Shown in pieces: positions 7,368 through 15,600 of a DNA stretch of 64,000 nucleotides. The notes beneath the pieces are model-generated. The model was not told the DNA's origin. It saw only the letters and a program-made list of their open reading frames with translations, and made no database searches. Position numbers and translations under genes: made by a program. Origin of the DNA: an uncultured Anaerobiospirillum sp. (GTDB taxonomy: Bacteria > Pseudomonadota > Gammaproteobacteria > Enterobacterales > Succinivibrionaceae); assembly GCA_944389615.1 (NCBI GenBank), contig CALXNA010000002.1:62001-126000 (forward strand). The letters are read 5' to 3'. Each line of letters opens with the position of its first letter. Position 1 is the stretch's first letter.

Positions 7368-8663
7368 ATGCATTTAGTAAATCTCAAAGACTCGACCGAG
7401 CAGGTCAGCTTCGCTCAGGCGGTCAAGCAAGGCATTGGCGCGCACCAAGGCCTCTTCTTCATGGACAAGATTGAGCCGTTTACGGCCGAGCAGATCGACT
7501 CGCTGCTCAAGCTGCCCTTAGTGCCACGCTCCCAGCAGGTGCTGCGCCACTTAATCGGTAACGACGAGCTCCCGGAGCTTGAGAGCATCATCGCCGATGC
7601 CTTCACCTTTAAGGCTCCGCTCGTTAAGGTTGACGACACGAGCGCCTGCCTTGAGCTGTTCCATGGCCCGACCTTAGCATTTAAGGACTTCGGGGCGCGC
7701 TTTATGGCCCGCGTCTTGTCGGCCATCATCGGCAACGACAAGTGCACCATCTTAACCGCCACCTCAGGTGATACCGGCGCCGCGGTCGCCGCCGCCTTCT
7801 ATCACCAGCCGAAGATCAATGTGGTCGTGCTCTACCCCAAGGGCATGGTCTCGCCGCTGCAGGAGAGCCTGATTGCCACCTTAGGCGACAATATCCACGC
7901 CGTGGAAGTCGATGCGCCGTTTGACAACTGCCAAGACATGGTCAAGGCCGCCTTCGATGACGCTGAGTTCAAGGCCGCGGTGGGCCTAAATAGCGCCAAC
8001 TCGATCAACATCAGCCGTCTGTTAGCTCAGGTCTGCTACTACTTTGAGGCAGTCGCGCAGGTGCCAGAAGAGAAACGCTCACACCTCGTTTTTGCGGTAC
8101 CATGCGGCAACTTCGGCAATATCACCGCTGGTCTCATCGCCAAGGCCTTAGGCCTCAAGGCCCGCTTTGTCATTGCCTGCAACGCCAACGACACCGTACC
8201 GCGCTACTTAGCTTCGGGCACGTGGGAGCCGCACCCAACCGTGGCCACCATCTCCAACGCCATGGACATCAGCCGTCCAAACAATTGGCCGCGCGTGGAG
8301 GCCTTGTGCCAGCTCATGGGTTGGTCGCTGCAGGACTTCGCCTATGGCTCGGTCTCCGACGATGAGACGCGCGCCCATATGAAGGCTGTGCACTCGGCCA
8401 CCGGCTACGTCTTAGAGCCGCATGCCGCGGTGGCCCATAAGGTACTCTCTGCGAGCTTACAGGACGGCGAGTTTGGTATCTTCTTGGGCACCGCCCACCC
8501 AGCCAAGTTCAAGTCCGAGGTCGACCAGACCTTAGGCATCGACCTGCCGCTGCCGCAGACCTTAGCCGAGCGCATGACCATGCCGCTGAACAAGAAGCTG
8601 ATGGCGGCTGACTTTGCCACCTTGAAATCGTACATGTTAGACGAGCTCAAGCTCGCTGACTAA
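7368..8663 (+). CDS. thrC: Threonine synthase
   Basis: A 431-residue PLP enzyme converting O-phosphohomoserine to threonine. The PLP lysine lies in FHGPTLAFKDFGARF (about residue 106), and the phosphate-binding segment TATSGDTGAAVA follows. The VPCGNFGNITAGLIAK motif and length match the enterobacterial ThrC subfamily. AGGGGA precedes the ATG. It is the last gene of thrABC. The following 125 bp are GC-rich palindromes without a clear T-tract terminator. Confidence 0.96.
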   Translation: MHLVNLKDSTEQVSFAQAVKQGIGAHQGLFFMDKIEPFTAEQIDSLLKLPLVPRSQQVLRHLIGNDELPELESIIADAFTFKAPLVKVDDTSACLELFHGPTLAFKDFGARFMARVLSAIIGNDKCTILTATSGDTGAAVAAAFYHQPKINVVVLYPKGMVSPLQESLIATLGDNIHAVEVDAPFDNCQDMVKAAFDDAEFKAAVGLNSANSINISRLLAQVCYYFEAVAQVPEEKRSHLVFAVPCGNFGNITAGLIAKALGLKARFVIACNANDTVPRYLASGTWEPHPTVATISNAMDISRPNNWPRVEALCQLMGWSLQDFAYGSVSDDETRAHMKAVHSATGYVLEPHAAVAHKVLSASLQDGEFGIFLGTAHPAKFKSEVDQTLGIDLPLPQTLAERMTMPLNKKLMAADFATLKSYMLDELKLAD

Positions 8664-8729
8664 GCGCCGCCGCGCGCCGCCGCGCTCAGCGCGACTTGCG
8701 TCGCGCGGCCAGCGCGCCGCGCCGCTCTG

Positions 8730-8758
8730 CTGTTATGCCCCGGGGCCCGTGTTACAAT
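8730..8758 (+). promoter_or_regulatory. Promoter of the phosphatase gene
   Basis: The -10 TACAAT (8753-8758) lies 29 bp before the start codon. The -35 at 17-bp spacing (CTGTTA, 8730-8735) is poor. It implies transcription independent of thrABC. Confidence 0.45.
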
Positions 8759-8787
8759 GCGGGCCTCATTGTTTGCAGGAGTCTGTC

Positions 8788-9267
8788 ATGGGCCAACCCA
8801 AGGTAAAGGTGCTCTTCGTCTGCCACGGCAATATCTGTCGCTCCCCGATGGCGGAGTTCTTGTTTAAGCAGTATGTGGCCGACCAAGGCACGGCGGCGCG
8901 CTTTGAGATTGCCTCGGCGGCGACCTCGCAAGAGGAGATCGGCAATCCGGTCTATCCGCCGGCGCGGCGTCTACTTAAGGCGCACGGCATCGATCCCACG
9001 GGCAAGACCGCGCGCCAAGTCACTCAGCGTGACCTTGAGTACTACGACTTCATCATCGTCATGGACAATAACAACGTGCGCAATATGTACCGGCTCTTTG
9101 GCGATGAGTGCGAGGACAAGGTACACAAGCTGCTCGACTTCTCCGCGCGCATGGGCTGCGACATCGCCGACCCGTGGTACACCGACGACTTTGAGACCAC
9201 CTATCGCGATATCATGGAAGGCCTAAGCGGCTTCTATCAGACGCTGCAAGAGAACGGCATGGTCTAA
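8788..9267 (+). CDS. Low-molecular-weight protein tyrosine phosphatase
   Basis: A 159-residue cytosolic phosphatase. The active-site loop CHGNICRS places Cys12 and Arg18 at the usual positions, and the general acid Asp128 is in DPWY. Start chosen at ATG 8788 with CAGGAG upstream. LMW-PTPs often act on bacterial tyrosine kinases of capsule export, but no such kinase is in the window, so the target is unknown. The gene is isolated, with convergent hydrolases downstream. Confidence 0.93.
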   Translation: MGQPKVKVLFVCHGNICRSPMAEFLFKQYVADQGTAARFEIASAATSQEEIGNPVYPPARRLLKAHGIDPTGKTARQVTQRDLEYYDFIIVMDNNNVRNMYRLFGDECEDKVHKLLDFSARMGCDIADPWYTDDFETTYRDIMEGLSGFYQTLQENGMV

Positions 9268-9304
9268 GGGCCGTAGCCCTCTATCCCAGCTCAAGCCTGC
9301 GCTT

Positions 9305-9946
9305 TTAGGCTTGGGCCAAGTACGGATTGTCCTGCTTTTCCTTGCCTAAGAAGCTGTTCGGGCCATGGCCGAAGAGCAGCTGGGTGTCGTCAGGATAGGT
9401 CTTAAGGCGCGCAAGGGACGCCATGAGCGCCTTACGGTCAAAGCCCGGCTGTTTGCGCGCCCAGATGCCGCCTTGTACCAAGAGATCGCCGACCAGCATG
9501 AGACCGGCGTTGCGAATGTAGTAGCACACCGAGCCTTTGCTGTGGCCGGGGGTGTGCAGCACCTCAATGGGATGGTCGGGCAAGAGGCGCAGGATTTCAC
9601 CGTTGTTGAGCCACTGCGGGGTAAAGGGGCCGCTAAAGGGCACCTGAAAGCACTCGCCTTGCAGCTGCGCCATCTCAAGGGCAATCGCATCATCTTGCTG
9701 CGGGCCCAAGACCTTAAGCTTAGGGTAGCGCTGCACCAGCTCCGCGACCGCGCCGCAATGGTCGACATGGGCGTGGGTCAGCAGGATCGCCTGCGGCTTG
9801 AACGCAAAGAACTCGAGCTCTGCTGCAATCTTAGCGGCGTCCCCGCCCGGGTCGACGATGACGGCCTTGTCAGCGACGCTGAGGATGCGGCAGTTTTGCT
9901 GCAGCCGCGTGACCGGCAGGGTGGTGTGCATGATTACAACGTGCAT
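9305..9946 (-). CDS. Metallo-beta-lactamase-fold hydrolase (YcbL/glyoxalase II-like), copy 1
   Basis: A 213-residue MBL-fold protein. The metal motif is THAHVDHCGAV (HxHxDH), followed by HTPGHSKGS, an Asp in LMLVGDLL and a final His in FGHGP, so all metal ligands are present. The family includes YcbL-type hydrolases acting on thioesters such as S-lactoylglutathione. It is a paralogue of the gene just upstream and overlaps its end by 13 bp; ATG 9931, just after that stop, is an alternative start. The pair looks translationally coupled. Confidence 0.85.
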   Translation of the reverse strand: MHVVIMHTTLPVTRLQQNCRILSVADKAVIVDPGGDAAKIAAELEFFAFKPQAILLTHAHVDHCGAVAELVQRYPKLKVLGPQQDDAIALEMAQLQGECFQVPFSGPFTPQWLNNGEILRLLPDHPIEVLHTPGHSKGSVCYYIRNAGLMLVGDLLVQGGIWARKQPGFDRKALMASLARLKTYPDDTQLLFGHGPNSFLGKEKQDNPYLAQA

Positions 9947-10578
9947 AAGTATGGGTTGCAGCGGCGCTCGCGGCCGATGTTGGTGTCATCACCATGGCCG
10001 CAGAAGACGTCAGTGTCATCAGGTAAGGTCAAAAGCTTGCTCTTAATTGAGGCAAAGAGCGTCTGCGTGTCACCGCCGGGCAGGTCGGTACGCCCAATCG
10101 AATCGAGGAAGATGGTGTCGCCGACCAAGACAAAGCGCTCCTCGGCGCAGTAGTAGCAGATGCCGCCGGGGGTATGGCCGGGGGTGTGCAGGCAGGTCAG
10201 GCTTGCGTCCTCAAACAGCTTGAGCACTTGCCCGTCGCTGACATATTGCGGCTCAAAGGCACCGCTGAACTTGAGGCCAAAGAAGGTCGCCTGCTGCGGC
10301 AGCGCCGTCAAGAGCTCAGCCTCATCTTGGTGGGGACCGATTACTGGGATTTCCTCATCGAACTGCTGGCGCAGCTCCGCCACGGCACCGCAGTGGTCGA
10401 TATGGCCGTGGGTGAGGAGAATGGCCTTGAGGTGCAGGTCTTGGTTTTTGATGATGCCTGCTACGGTCTGCCCTTCGCCCCCGGGGTCGACCACCACCGC
10501 GTCTTGGGTCTCAGGGTGGACTAAGACGCGGCAATTCTGCGCGATCGGCGTTACCGGAATAGTCATGATCTCGAGCAT
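9934..10578 (-). CDS. Metallo-beta-lactamase-fold hydrolase (YcbL/glyoxalase II-like), copy 2
   Basis: About 214 residues with THGHIDHCGAV, LHTPGHTPGGICYY, VGDTIF and CGHG, a complete MBL metal site. The segment IFLDSIGRTDLPGGD is typical of YcbL proteins. The start is probably ATG 10578 (MLEIMTIPV), with GAGG six bases upstream inside a frame that opens at 10611. It shares its layout with the downstream copy, so the two arose by tandem duplication. A role in detoxifying glycolysis by-products is possible but inferred. Confidence 0.85.
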   Translation of the reverse strand: MLEIMTIPVTPIAQNCRVLVHPETQDAVVVDPGGEGQTVAGIIKNQDLHLKAILLTHGHIDHCGAVAELRQQFDEEIPVIGPHQDEAELLTALPQQATFFGLKFSGAFEPQYVSDGQVLKLFEDASLTCLHTPGHTPGGICYYCAEERFVLVGDTIFLDSIGRTDLPGGDTQTLFASIKSKLLTLPDDTDVFCGHGDDTNIGRERRCNPYLCTL

Positions 10579-10812
10579 GGCATACCTCATGTCAACCAAA
10601 AACGCCTCCATCTTAGCACAAGCTCCGGAGCGCGCCCACCGCGCAGCGTGGGCCCACCTTTGTCACTTGTTGCGAAAAATTCTCAGTTACGGTGCTGCTC
10701 TGGTAGTGCGGGGGCAAAAGTGCGCTAAGGCCCGGCGCCACGCGGTGGTGGCGTAATTTTGTCCGCAAAAGTGACCGTAAGTAGGGGGCTGGAGCTTAAT
10801 GCGGACTTTTGC

Positions 10813-10986
10813 TAGACTAAAGTCATCGGTGCAGCAGGTTGGTTGGTAACCTGACGGCCACCGAAACGACGTTCGCGCCTGACGACTTCGCTCGTAGTAG
10901 CAGTTCCGAGGAAGTGCGTGAGGTCTAATTGCTCCCCCGAGCTGGGACTAGGCCAGCTCTTAAAGGGCGTGCAAGGCGCTCTTTTT
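10813..10986 (+). ncRNA. Candidate structured RNA with intrinsic terminator
   Basis: A TAGACT -10 (10813-10818) starts a predicted RNA of about 162 nt. Visible helices: CGGTG (10827-10831) with CACCG (10859-10863) around CAGGTT/AACCTG; ACTTC-g-CTCG (10885-10894) with CGAG-GAAGT (10907-10915); GAGCTGG (10939-10945) with CCAGCTC (10953-10959). The terminator AAAGGGCG/CGCTCTTT (10962-10984) follows, with T residues to 10986. I could not match it to a riboswitch or housekeeping RNA from memory. The terminator is 400 bp before the MATE gene, so a free small RNA is as likely as a leader. Confidence 0.45.
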
Positions 10987-11387
10987 CATGGTGGCAATCC
11001 AACGTCTCTTGCGTTTTGAGGTGAGGCTGGCGCACGCAAGGTGCGGTTAGTACTCCTGCTGGGGCTTAGGCTTTACGCCGCAGCGCGCTTTCAGTCCAAT
11101 CGGGGCTAGAGGGCGATCTTAAAACCAAGCATCCCAAAAGTCTGAACTCTAACGACGCAAGCTTTGAGCCTGTAGAGTTAGGCAAGACCTTTTTCTGTTC
11201 GTGGCTCCTGCGTCTTATCCTAAATACAGTCTGTTCGTGCCTTGAGCACGCGCCTACCCGTGTCGCGCACATGCGCGCTCTGACGATTATGTTGTATCTG
11301 ACTGTGCCTAGGATAGAGGGTGGGACGTTACGTACCTGATTCTACGGCCGAAGCTGAAGCCATCAAGCTTACTAGCTAGGAGGTCGT
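10987..11387 (+). other. Spacer before the MATE gene
   Basis: No coding frame is convincing. It contains AACTCTA (11145-11151) paired with TAGAGTT about 20 bp later, and a weak promoter, TTGTAT then TAGAGG 16 bp on, near 11292-11319. The good ribosome site CTAGGAGG lies just before the next gene. Confidence 0.35.
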
Positions 11388-12872
11388 ATGAGCAAGATTT
11401 CAAACAAAGCAGAGGACAAGACTCTGCGCCGTCCTATGGACGCTACTTTAAGTCCGGGCGCTCCGCTCGTCGCGCTGACGCTGGGCGAGCGCTGGCGCAA
11501 CTTCCGCGCGCAACTGACGCGCACCTTAGGCCTGTTTTTGCCGATCTTTGTCGGGCAGCTGGCCGCCACGTCGATGGGCGTGGTTGATACCGTGATGGCC
11601 GGTGCCGCCGGTACGCTCGAGCTCTCGGGCGTAGCCATTGGCAGCTCCATCTTCTGGCCGTCCGAGCTCTTTATCGTGGGTATGTGCTTAGGGCTCTACC
11701 CGATCATCTCAAACGTGGTGGGCTCAGGAGAGCTCCACTTAGTGGCCAAGCGCATGCAGATTGCTACCATGGTGTGCCTGCTCGCCGCGGTCGTCGTCGG
11801 CGCCGTGATCATGGTCGCGCCGCTTGCTTACCGCTTCGTGCCGGGCGTCGACCAAGACATGGTCGCGATCGGGCAAGGCTACCTCATCGCGGTGGGCCTT
11901 GCGCTGCCGGCTTACGCCTTGTTTAATGTGCTGCGTGCCTATTGGGAAGGCCTCGGCAAAACCGGCCCGACCTTGGTCTTCGGTCTGATGGCCTTGCTCT
12001 TGAATATCCCGCTCAACTGGATGTTCATCTTCGGCCACTTTGGCCTCCCGGCCTTAGGCGGCGTCGGCTGTGGTGTCGCCACCGCCATCACCATGTACCT
12101 GACGGTCTTGGCCATGCTGGTCTTCGTGCGGGTGCACCCGGCCTTTGCCCATGTGCGCATCTTTACCCGCTACTATCGCGTCACGTGGCGTGAGTTGTGG
12201 AGCTTTGCCCGCTTCTCCTTGCCCCTCGGCGTGGCGGGCATGATCGAGACCTTATGCTTCTCGCTGGTCGCGGTCTTATTGAGCCCATTTGGCCCAGTCG
12301 TGGTCGCCAGCCACACCATTGCTATGAATGTCTCAGGCCTGTTAGTGATCGTGCCGATTGCCTTAAGTGCGGTCGCTTCGGTCGAAGTGGGCGAGGCCAT
12401 GGGTACCAACAATTGGCTTAAGGCCAAGCGCCGTGCTATCAGCGCCACCACCTTAGCCCTAGGCTTCTACTTGATCGGCCTCTTGGCCTTGGTCTTAGGG
12501 CGCGATCAGATCGTGGCTTGGTACTCAGATGATGCCGCAGTTAAGGCCTTAGCCCCGATCTTGATGCTCTACTGCGCGGTCTTCTTGCTGCCGGACACGC
12601 TGCAGGTGATTGCTGTCGGCATCCTGCGTGGCTTTAAGGACTCGCGCACCATCTTCCTCATCACGGTCGTGGCCTATTGGATTGTAGGCATGCCGGTGGG
12701 TTATACCTTAGGCTATGGTCTCATCACGGGTACCCCGCTTGAGGCCTTAGTCGGCGCCCAGGGCTTCTGGCTCGGCTTCATCTGCTCGCTCTCGTGTGCT
12801 TGCATCATGTTGCTGCTGCGCATCAGCTATCTCTTCCGGCACCGCCACATCCCGGAGACCTTCCGGCCATAG
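11388..12872 (+). CDS. MATE-family multidrug efflux transporter
   Basis: A 494-residue inner-membrane protein with about 12 hydrophobic segments and a 40-residue polar N-terminus. FLPIFVGQLAATSMGVVDTV at residues about 52-71 matches the first helix of NorM/MdtK-type MATE exporters, and a second homologous half starts near residue 280. Such pumps export cationic drugs in exchange for Na+ or H+. Start supported by AGGAGG seven bases upstream. It stands alone, with its own upstream region and a hairpin downstream. Confidence 0.88.
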   Translation: MSKISNKAEDKTLRRPMDATLSPGAPLVALTLGERWRNFRAQLTRTLGLFLPIFVGQLAATSMGVVDTVMAGAAGTLELSGVAIGSSIFWPSELFIVGMCLGLYPIISNVVGSGELHLVAKRMQIATMVCLLAAVVVGAVIMVAPLAYRFVPGVDQDMVAIGQGYLIAVGLALPAYALFNVLRAYWEGLGKTGPTLVFGLMALLLNIPLNWMFIFGHFGLPALGGVGCGVATAITMYLTVLAMLVFVRVHPAFAHVRIFTRYYRVTWRELWSFARFSLPLGVAGMIETLCFSLVAVLLSPFGPVVVASHTIAMNVSGLLVIVPIALSAVASVEVGEAMGTNNWLKAKRRAISATTLALGFYLIGLLALVLGRDQIVAWYSDDAAVKALAPILMLYCAVFLLPDTLQVIAVGILRGFKDSRTIFLITVVAYWIVGMPVGYTLGYGLITGTPLEALVGAQGFWLGFICSLSCACIMLLLRISYLFRHRHIPETFRP

Positions 12873-12893
12873 TTAAGCCCAACCACCTTGTCA

Positions 12894-12921
12894 CGCGGTC
12901 ACTGCAGCAGCGGTGACCGCG
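12894..12921 (+). terminator. GC-rich hairpin after the MATE gene
   Basis: A 9-bp perfect stem (12894-12902 with 12913-12921) with a 10-nt loop lies between convergent genes. It has no T tract, so it may act as a transcript end-stabiliser in either direction. Confidence 0.45.
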
Positions 12922-12977
12922 CTCGCGCTTAAGCGCGGCGCATTTGCGCTGGCGCTTGAGAGCGCCGGACGGGCGCG

Positions 12978-14105
12978 CTATTTGGGCGGCTCGTCCTCAT
13001 TGCGCAGCTCGTATTGGGCGCGCAGCTCCTGCTCGATTTGATCGGCGACATGGCAGGCCAGTTCATTGGCCTGCGCCCGGGTGATTGGGCGCTGGTAGGG
13101 CGCATGGTAGCTCACGCTATGATCAGCGGTTGCGACCGTGGCCTTCACTTCCTTAGGGTCGAGCTTGATGTGGATATTGGGGATGGCATTAGTGGCGCGC
13201 TTGCCCGGCAAGATCTCAAGTAACAGCGGCAGCCCAATCAAGAGACCGCGCAGCTTATCCCGGAGCTTGGCCGTAAGCTGGTTGAGTTTGGCGGTGAACT
13301 GATGCCACTTACTCGGGCGCGGCGCGGGCACGGTGGCCTGCGTGGGCTGTTCTTGGGCCTTTTGGGCGGTAAGCCACGCGCTATATTCGCTCGAGAGCTG
13401 GGCGGCGGTGGTAAAGAGGGTGGCAAAGTGCACCACGCCTTCGTTCTTGGTGCCGAAGATATCCTCGCTCAGCTCTTGGGCACGCGTGACCGGGTTTTGG
13501 CTGCGCGCATTGTGCCAGTCGACCCGCGCGAGGGCCTTCTCAAGGCTATGGGGATCATCGTAGATGATGCGCAGGCAGCCTTGGACGAAGTTGGACTGCT
13601 GAAACAGCGAGTAAAAGGGGATGATGGTCAAGATCAAATTGTCGATCTGTCGGCTCGTCTCGACCCCCTCGATGCACCAATTGACGAAGTGCTCGCAATT
13701 GCGCGTGAGCAGGTTGTAGTGCTGCTCACCTAAGCGCATCATGCCGCGCCGCACCGCTTCGGCGCCCTTGAAGCGGGCGTTCTTATGCTCGCGGATAAAG
13801 AGCTCATGGCCTTGGGTGAAGGTCGCCAAGGGCACGATCACCACGCCTTGGCTCTTGATGTACTCAAGCACCTGCCCATGGCCGATATAGAGGCCATGGT
13901 GGGTAAAGCCCATGCGCGGGGTGATGACGTGAGCGCCCACCTGCAGTAGCGGGTTGACCCGATTGCTGCGCCCCTGCGGCGCGGGCTGAGCTGCAGGCGC
14001 GGGCTGAGACGCGGGCTGCGCTGCGGGCGTGGTCTGCGCTGCAGGCGTAGGTTGAGCTGCGGGCGCAGGGGCGGGCGTGACCTTATCCGGAGTGGCGCTG
14101 GCCAT
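12978..14105 (-). CDS. LRAT-domain (NlpC/P60-superfamily) protein
   Basis: A 375-residue protein. Residues 11-45 are an Ala/Pro/Gln repeat. Residues about 52-150 form an LRAT-like domain: VGAHVITPRMGFTHHGLYIG supplies the catalytic His (about 70), and NLLTRNCEHFVNWC supplies the nucleophile Cys137 in the NCEHF motif known from LRAT and H-rev107 acyltransferases/phospholipases. The remaining 220 residues are unrecognised and include a hydrophobic stretch (LLIGLPLLLEIL). There is no signal peptide. It lies 11 bp after rlmI on the same strand, so the two are probably cotranscribed. The substrate is unknown; acyl transfer or lipid cleavage is the family expectation. Confidence 0.75.
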   Translation of the reverse strand: MASATPDKVTPAPAPAAQPTPAAQTTPAAQPASQPAPAAQPAPQGRSNRVNPLLQVGAHVITPRMGFTHHGLYIGHGQVLEYIKSQGVVIVPLATFTQGHELFIREHKNARFKGAEAVRRGMMRLGEQHYNLLTRNCEHFVNWCIEGVETSRQIDNLILTIIPFYSLFQQSNFVQGCLRIIYDDPHSLEKALARVDWHNARSQNPVTRAQELSEDIFGTKNEGVVHFATLFTTAAQLSSEYSAWLTAQKAQEQPTQATVPAPRPSKWHQFTAKLNQLTAKLRDKLRGLLIGLPLLLEILPGKRATNAIPNIHIKLDPKEVKATVATADHSVSYHAPYQRPITRAQANELACHVADQIEQELRAQYELRNEDEPPK

Positions 14106-14116
14106 AGGATGCTCGC

Positions 14117-15439
14117 TTATTGGAAGCTGGCGCTGACCAAGATATCAAGGCCCTTGAGGTAGAAGCTCTCTGGGCACGGCAGGGCGACGACATGATCGCG
14201 GTCTTGGCGCAGAGTGCCCACGATTTGGGCTTCGACCTGCGCCTCTAAGGCGGCATCAGCCACAATCTTTTGGAATAGCTCCTCGGTCATGAGACCTGAG
14301 CAGGAGAAGGTCAGCAAGTGGCCGCCCGGGGCGACGAGCTTTAAGCCCAAGCGGTTGATGTCTTGGTAGCCGCGCGAGCCTGAGACCAAGGTGCTCTTGT
14401 TTAAGACGAACTTGGGCGGATCTAAGATCACCACGTCGTACTGATGGCCGAGCTTGACCTCCTTGCGCAGAAACTCAAAGACATCGCAGTTGATAAACTT
14501 GCAGCGGCCCGGATCGAGGCGGTTGTGCACAACCCCGGCCTTGGCCGCATCTAATGCTGGTTGTGAGACATCGACGTTATGGACGCTGCGCGCACCGCCT
14601 TTTAAGGCGCTGAGGCAAAAGCCGCCGGTGTAGCAAAAGCAGTTGAGGACGGATGGGCCTGAGCCGTTGAGGGCCTTGAGCTCGCGGCAGAGCTCATAGC
14701 AGTGGTAGCGGCTGGCGCGCTGGTCTAAGTAGCCGCCGGTCTTATGGCCGTGCAGGACGTCGATTGGCATCTCCACCAAGTCGTTTTCGCGCACATAGAG
14801 TGTCGGGGCGATCTCCTTGATGGTAGTGCCATTAGGCGCGATCTGCTTGCCCGCTAAGTTGTATTCAGGGCTGATATTATCGGGATCGATGTAGCCCACG
14901 CGCAGCGGCAGCTGTTCAGTTAAGCGGGCCTTGGCGTCGGAGCGCTCGTAGAGCGTGCACTGCGGGAACAGCTGGTGCAGGCCCTGAACAATCGGAGCAT
15001 AGAGCGCTTCCATGCCCCAAGCGTTGATGGCGATGACGATGACGTCGTTGAATTTGTCGACGATGAGGCCTGGCAAATAGTCGCCTTCGGCGGCGACAAG
15101 GCGCACTCCGCCTTCGCGCGCTAGCAAAGCAGCTCGGCGCGCTACCGCGGCGCTCAAGCGCTCGTGCACTAAGTGCGCGCGCAGCTGACCGTTTTGGACA
15201 TCGTTTTGTTTAAAGGAGATGACGCGCAGCACAATCTGGGAGGCGGCCGAGTAGTGGGCGTAGCATAAGAACGCACCGTCGGCGCTGTTTACCTGCACCA
15301 AGGTGCCCGAAGCGACGTCTTTTTTGCTCAGGATCTGACCGGATGCGTCGTGAATGGCGGCGACCGCCTTGGAGAAGATCCAAGGGTGGCGGCGCTGTAG
15401 CGACTTCTCGCGCTCGGGGTGCAAGGTAAAGGTGATCAT
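14117..15439 (-). CDS. rlmI: 23S rRNA m5C1962 methyltransferase RlmI
   Basis: A 440-residue class I methyltransferase. The N-terminal PUA-like domain starts HPEREKSLQRRHPWIFSKAV; LNCFCYTGGFCLSAL is the SAM-binding motif I and VILDPPKF is motif IV. E. coli RlmI is 396 residues; the extra length lies around residues 180-215, before the methyltransferase fold. GGAGG lies six bases before the ATG. It heads a two-gene unit with the LRAT-domain gene and is divergent from macA. Confidence 0.92.
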   Translation of the reverse strand: MITFTLHPEREKSLQRRHPWIFSKAVAAIHDASGQILSKKDVASGTLVQVNSADGAFLCYAHYSAASQIVLRVISFKQNDVQNGQLRAHLVHERLSAAVARRAALLAREGGVRLVAAEGDYLPGLIVDKFNDVIVIAINAWGMEALYAPIVQGLHQLFPQCTLYERSDAKARLTEQLPLRVGYIDPDNISPEYNLAGKQIAPNGTTIKEIAPTLYVRENDLVEMPIDVLHGHKTGGYLDQRASRYHCYELCRELKALNGSGPSVLNCFCYTGGFCLSALKGGARSVHNVDVSQPALDAAKAGVVHNRLDPGRCKFINCDVFEFLRKEVKLGHQYDVVILDPPKFVLNKSTLVSGSRGYQDINRLGLKLVAPGGHLLTFSCSGLMTEELFQKIVADAALEAQVEAQIVGTLRQDRDHVVALPCPESFYLKGLDILVSASFQ

Positions 15440-15600
15440 GAAGGGCCTCCATTCGTCAGGGTGCTGAGTGCCAGTGCGGAGCCTGATGCAGGTTTCGGGT
15501 CACCATGGCGCTCGTGGTTCGTACAGCCTAAGCAAAAGCTAATTTGCTCGCTTTAGAATTATAGCAAATGGACTTTGAGGCCAAAGAGAAGGAGAGGGCT

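Noticed and set aside
9305..10578. Beta-lactam resistance genes
   Set aside because: The MBL motifs are of the YcbL/glyoxalase II group, and there are no signal peptides.
10813..10986. Known riboswitch or housekeeping RNA
   Set aside because: Conserved core motifs of TPP, cobalamin, FMN, lysine, c-di-GMP, manganese, 6S, tmRNA, SRP and RNase P RNAs were looked for by eye and not found.
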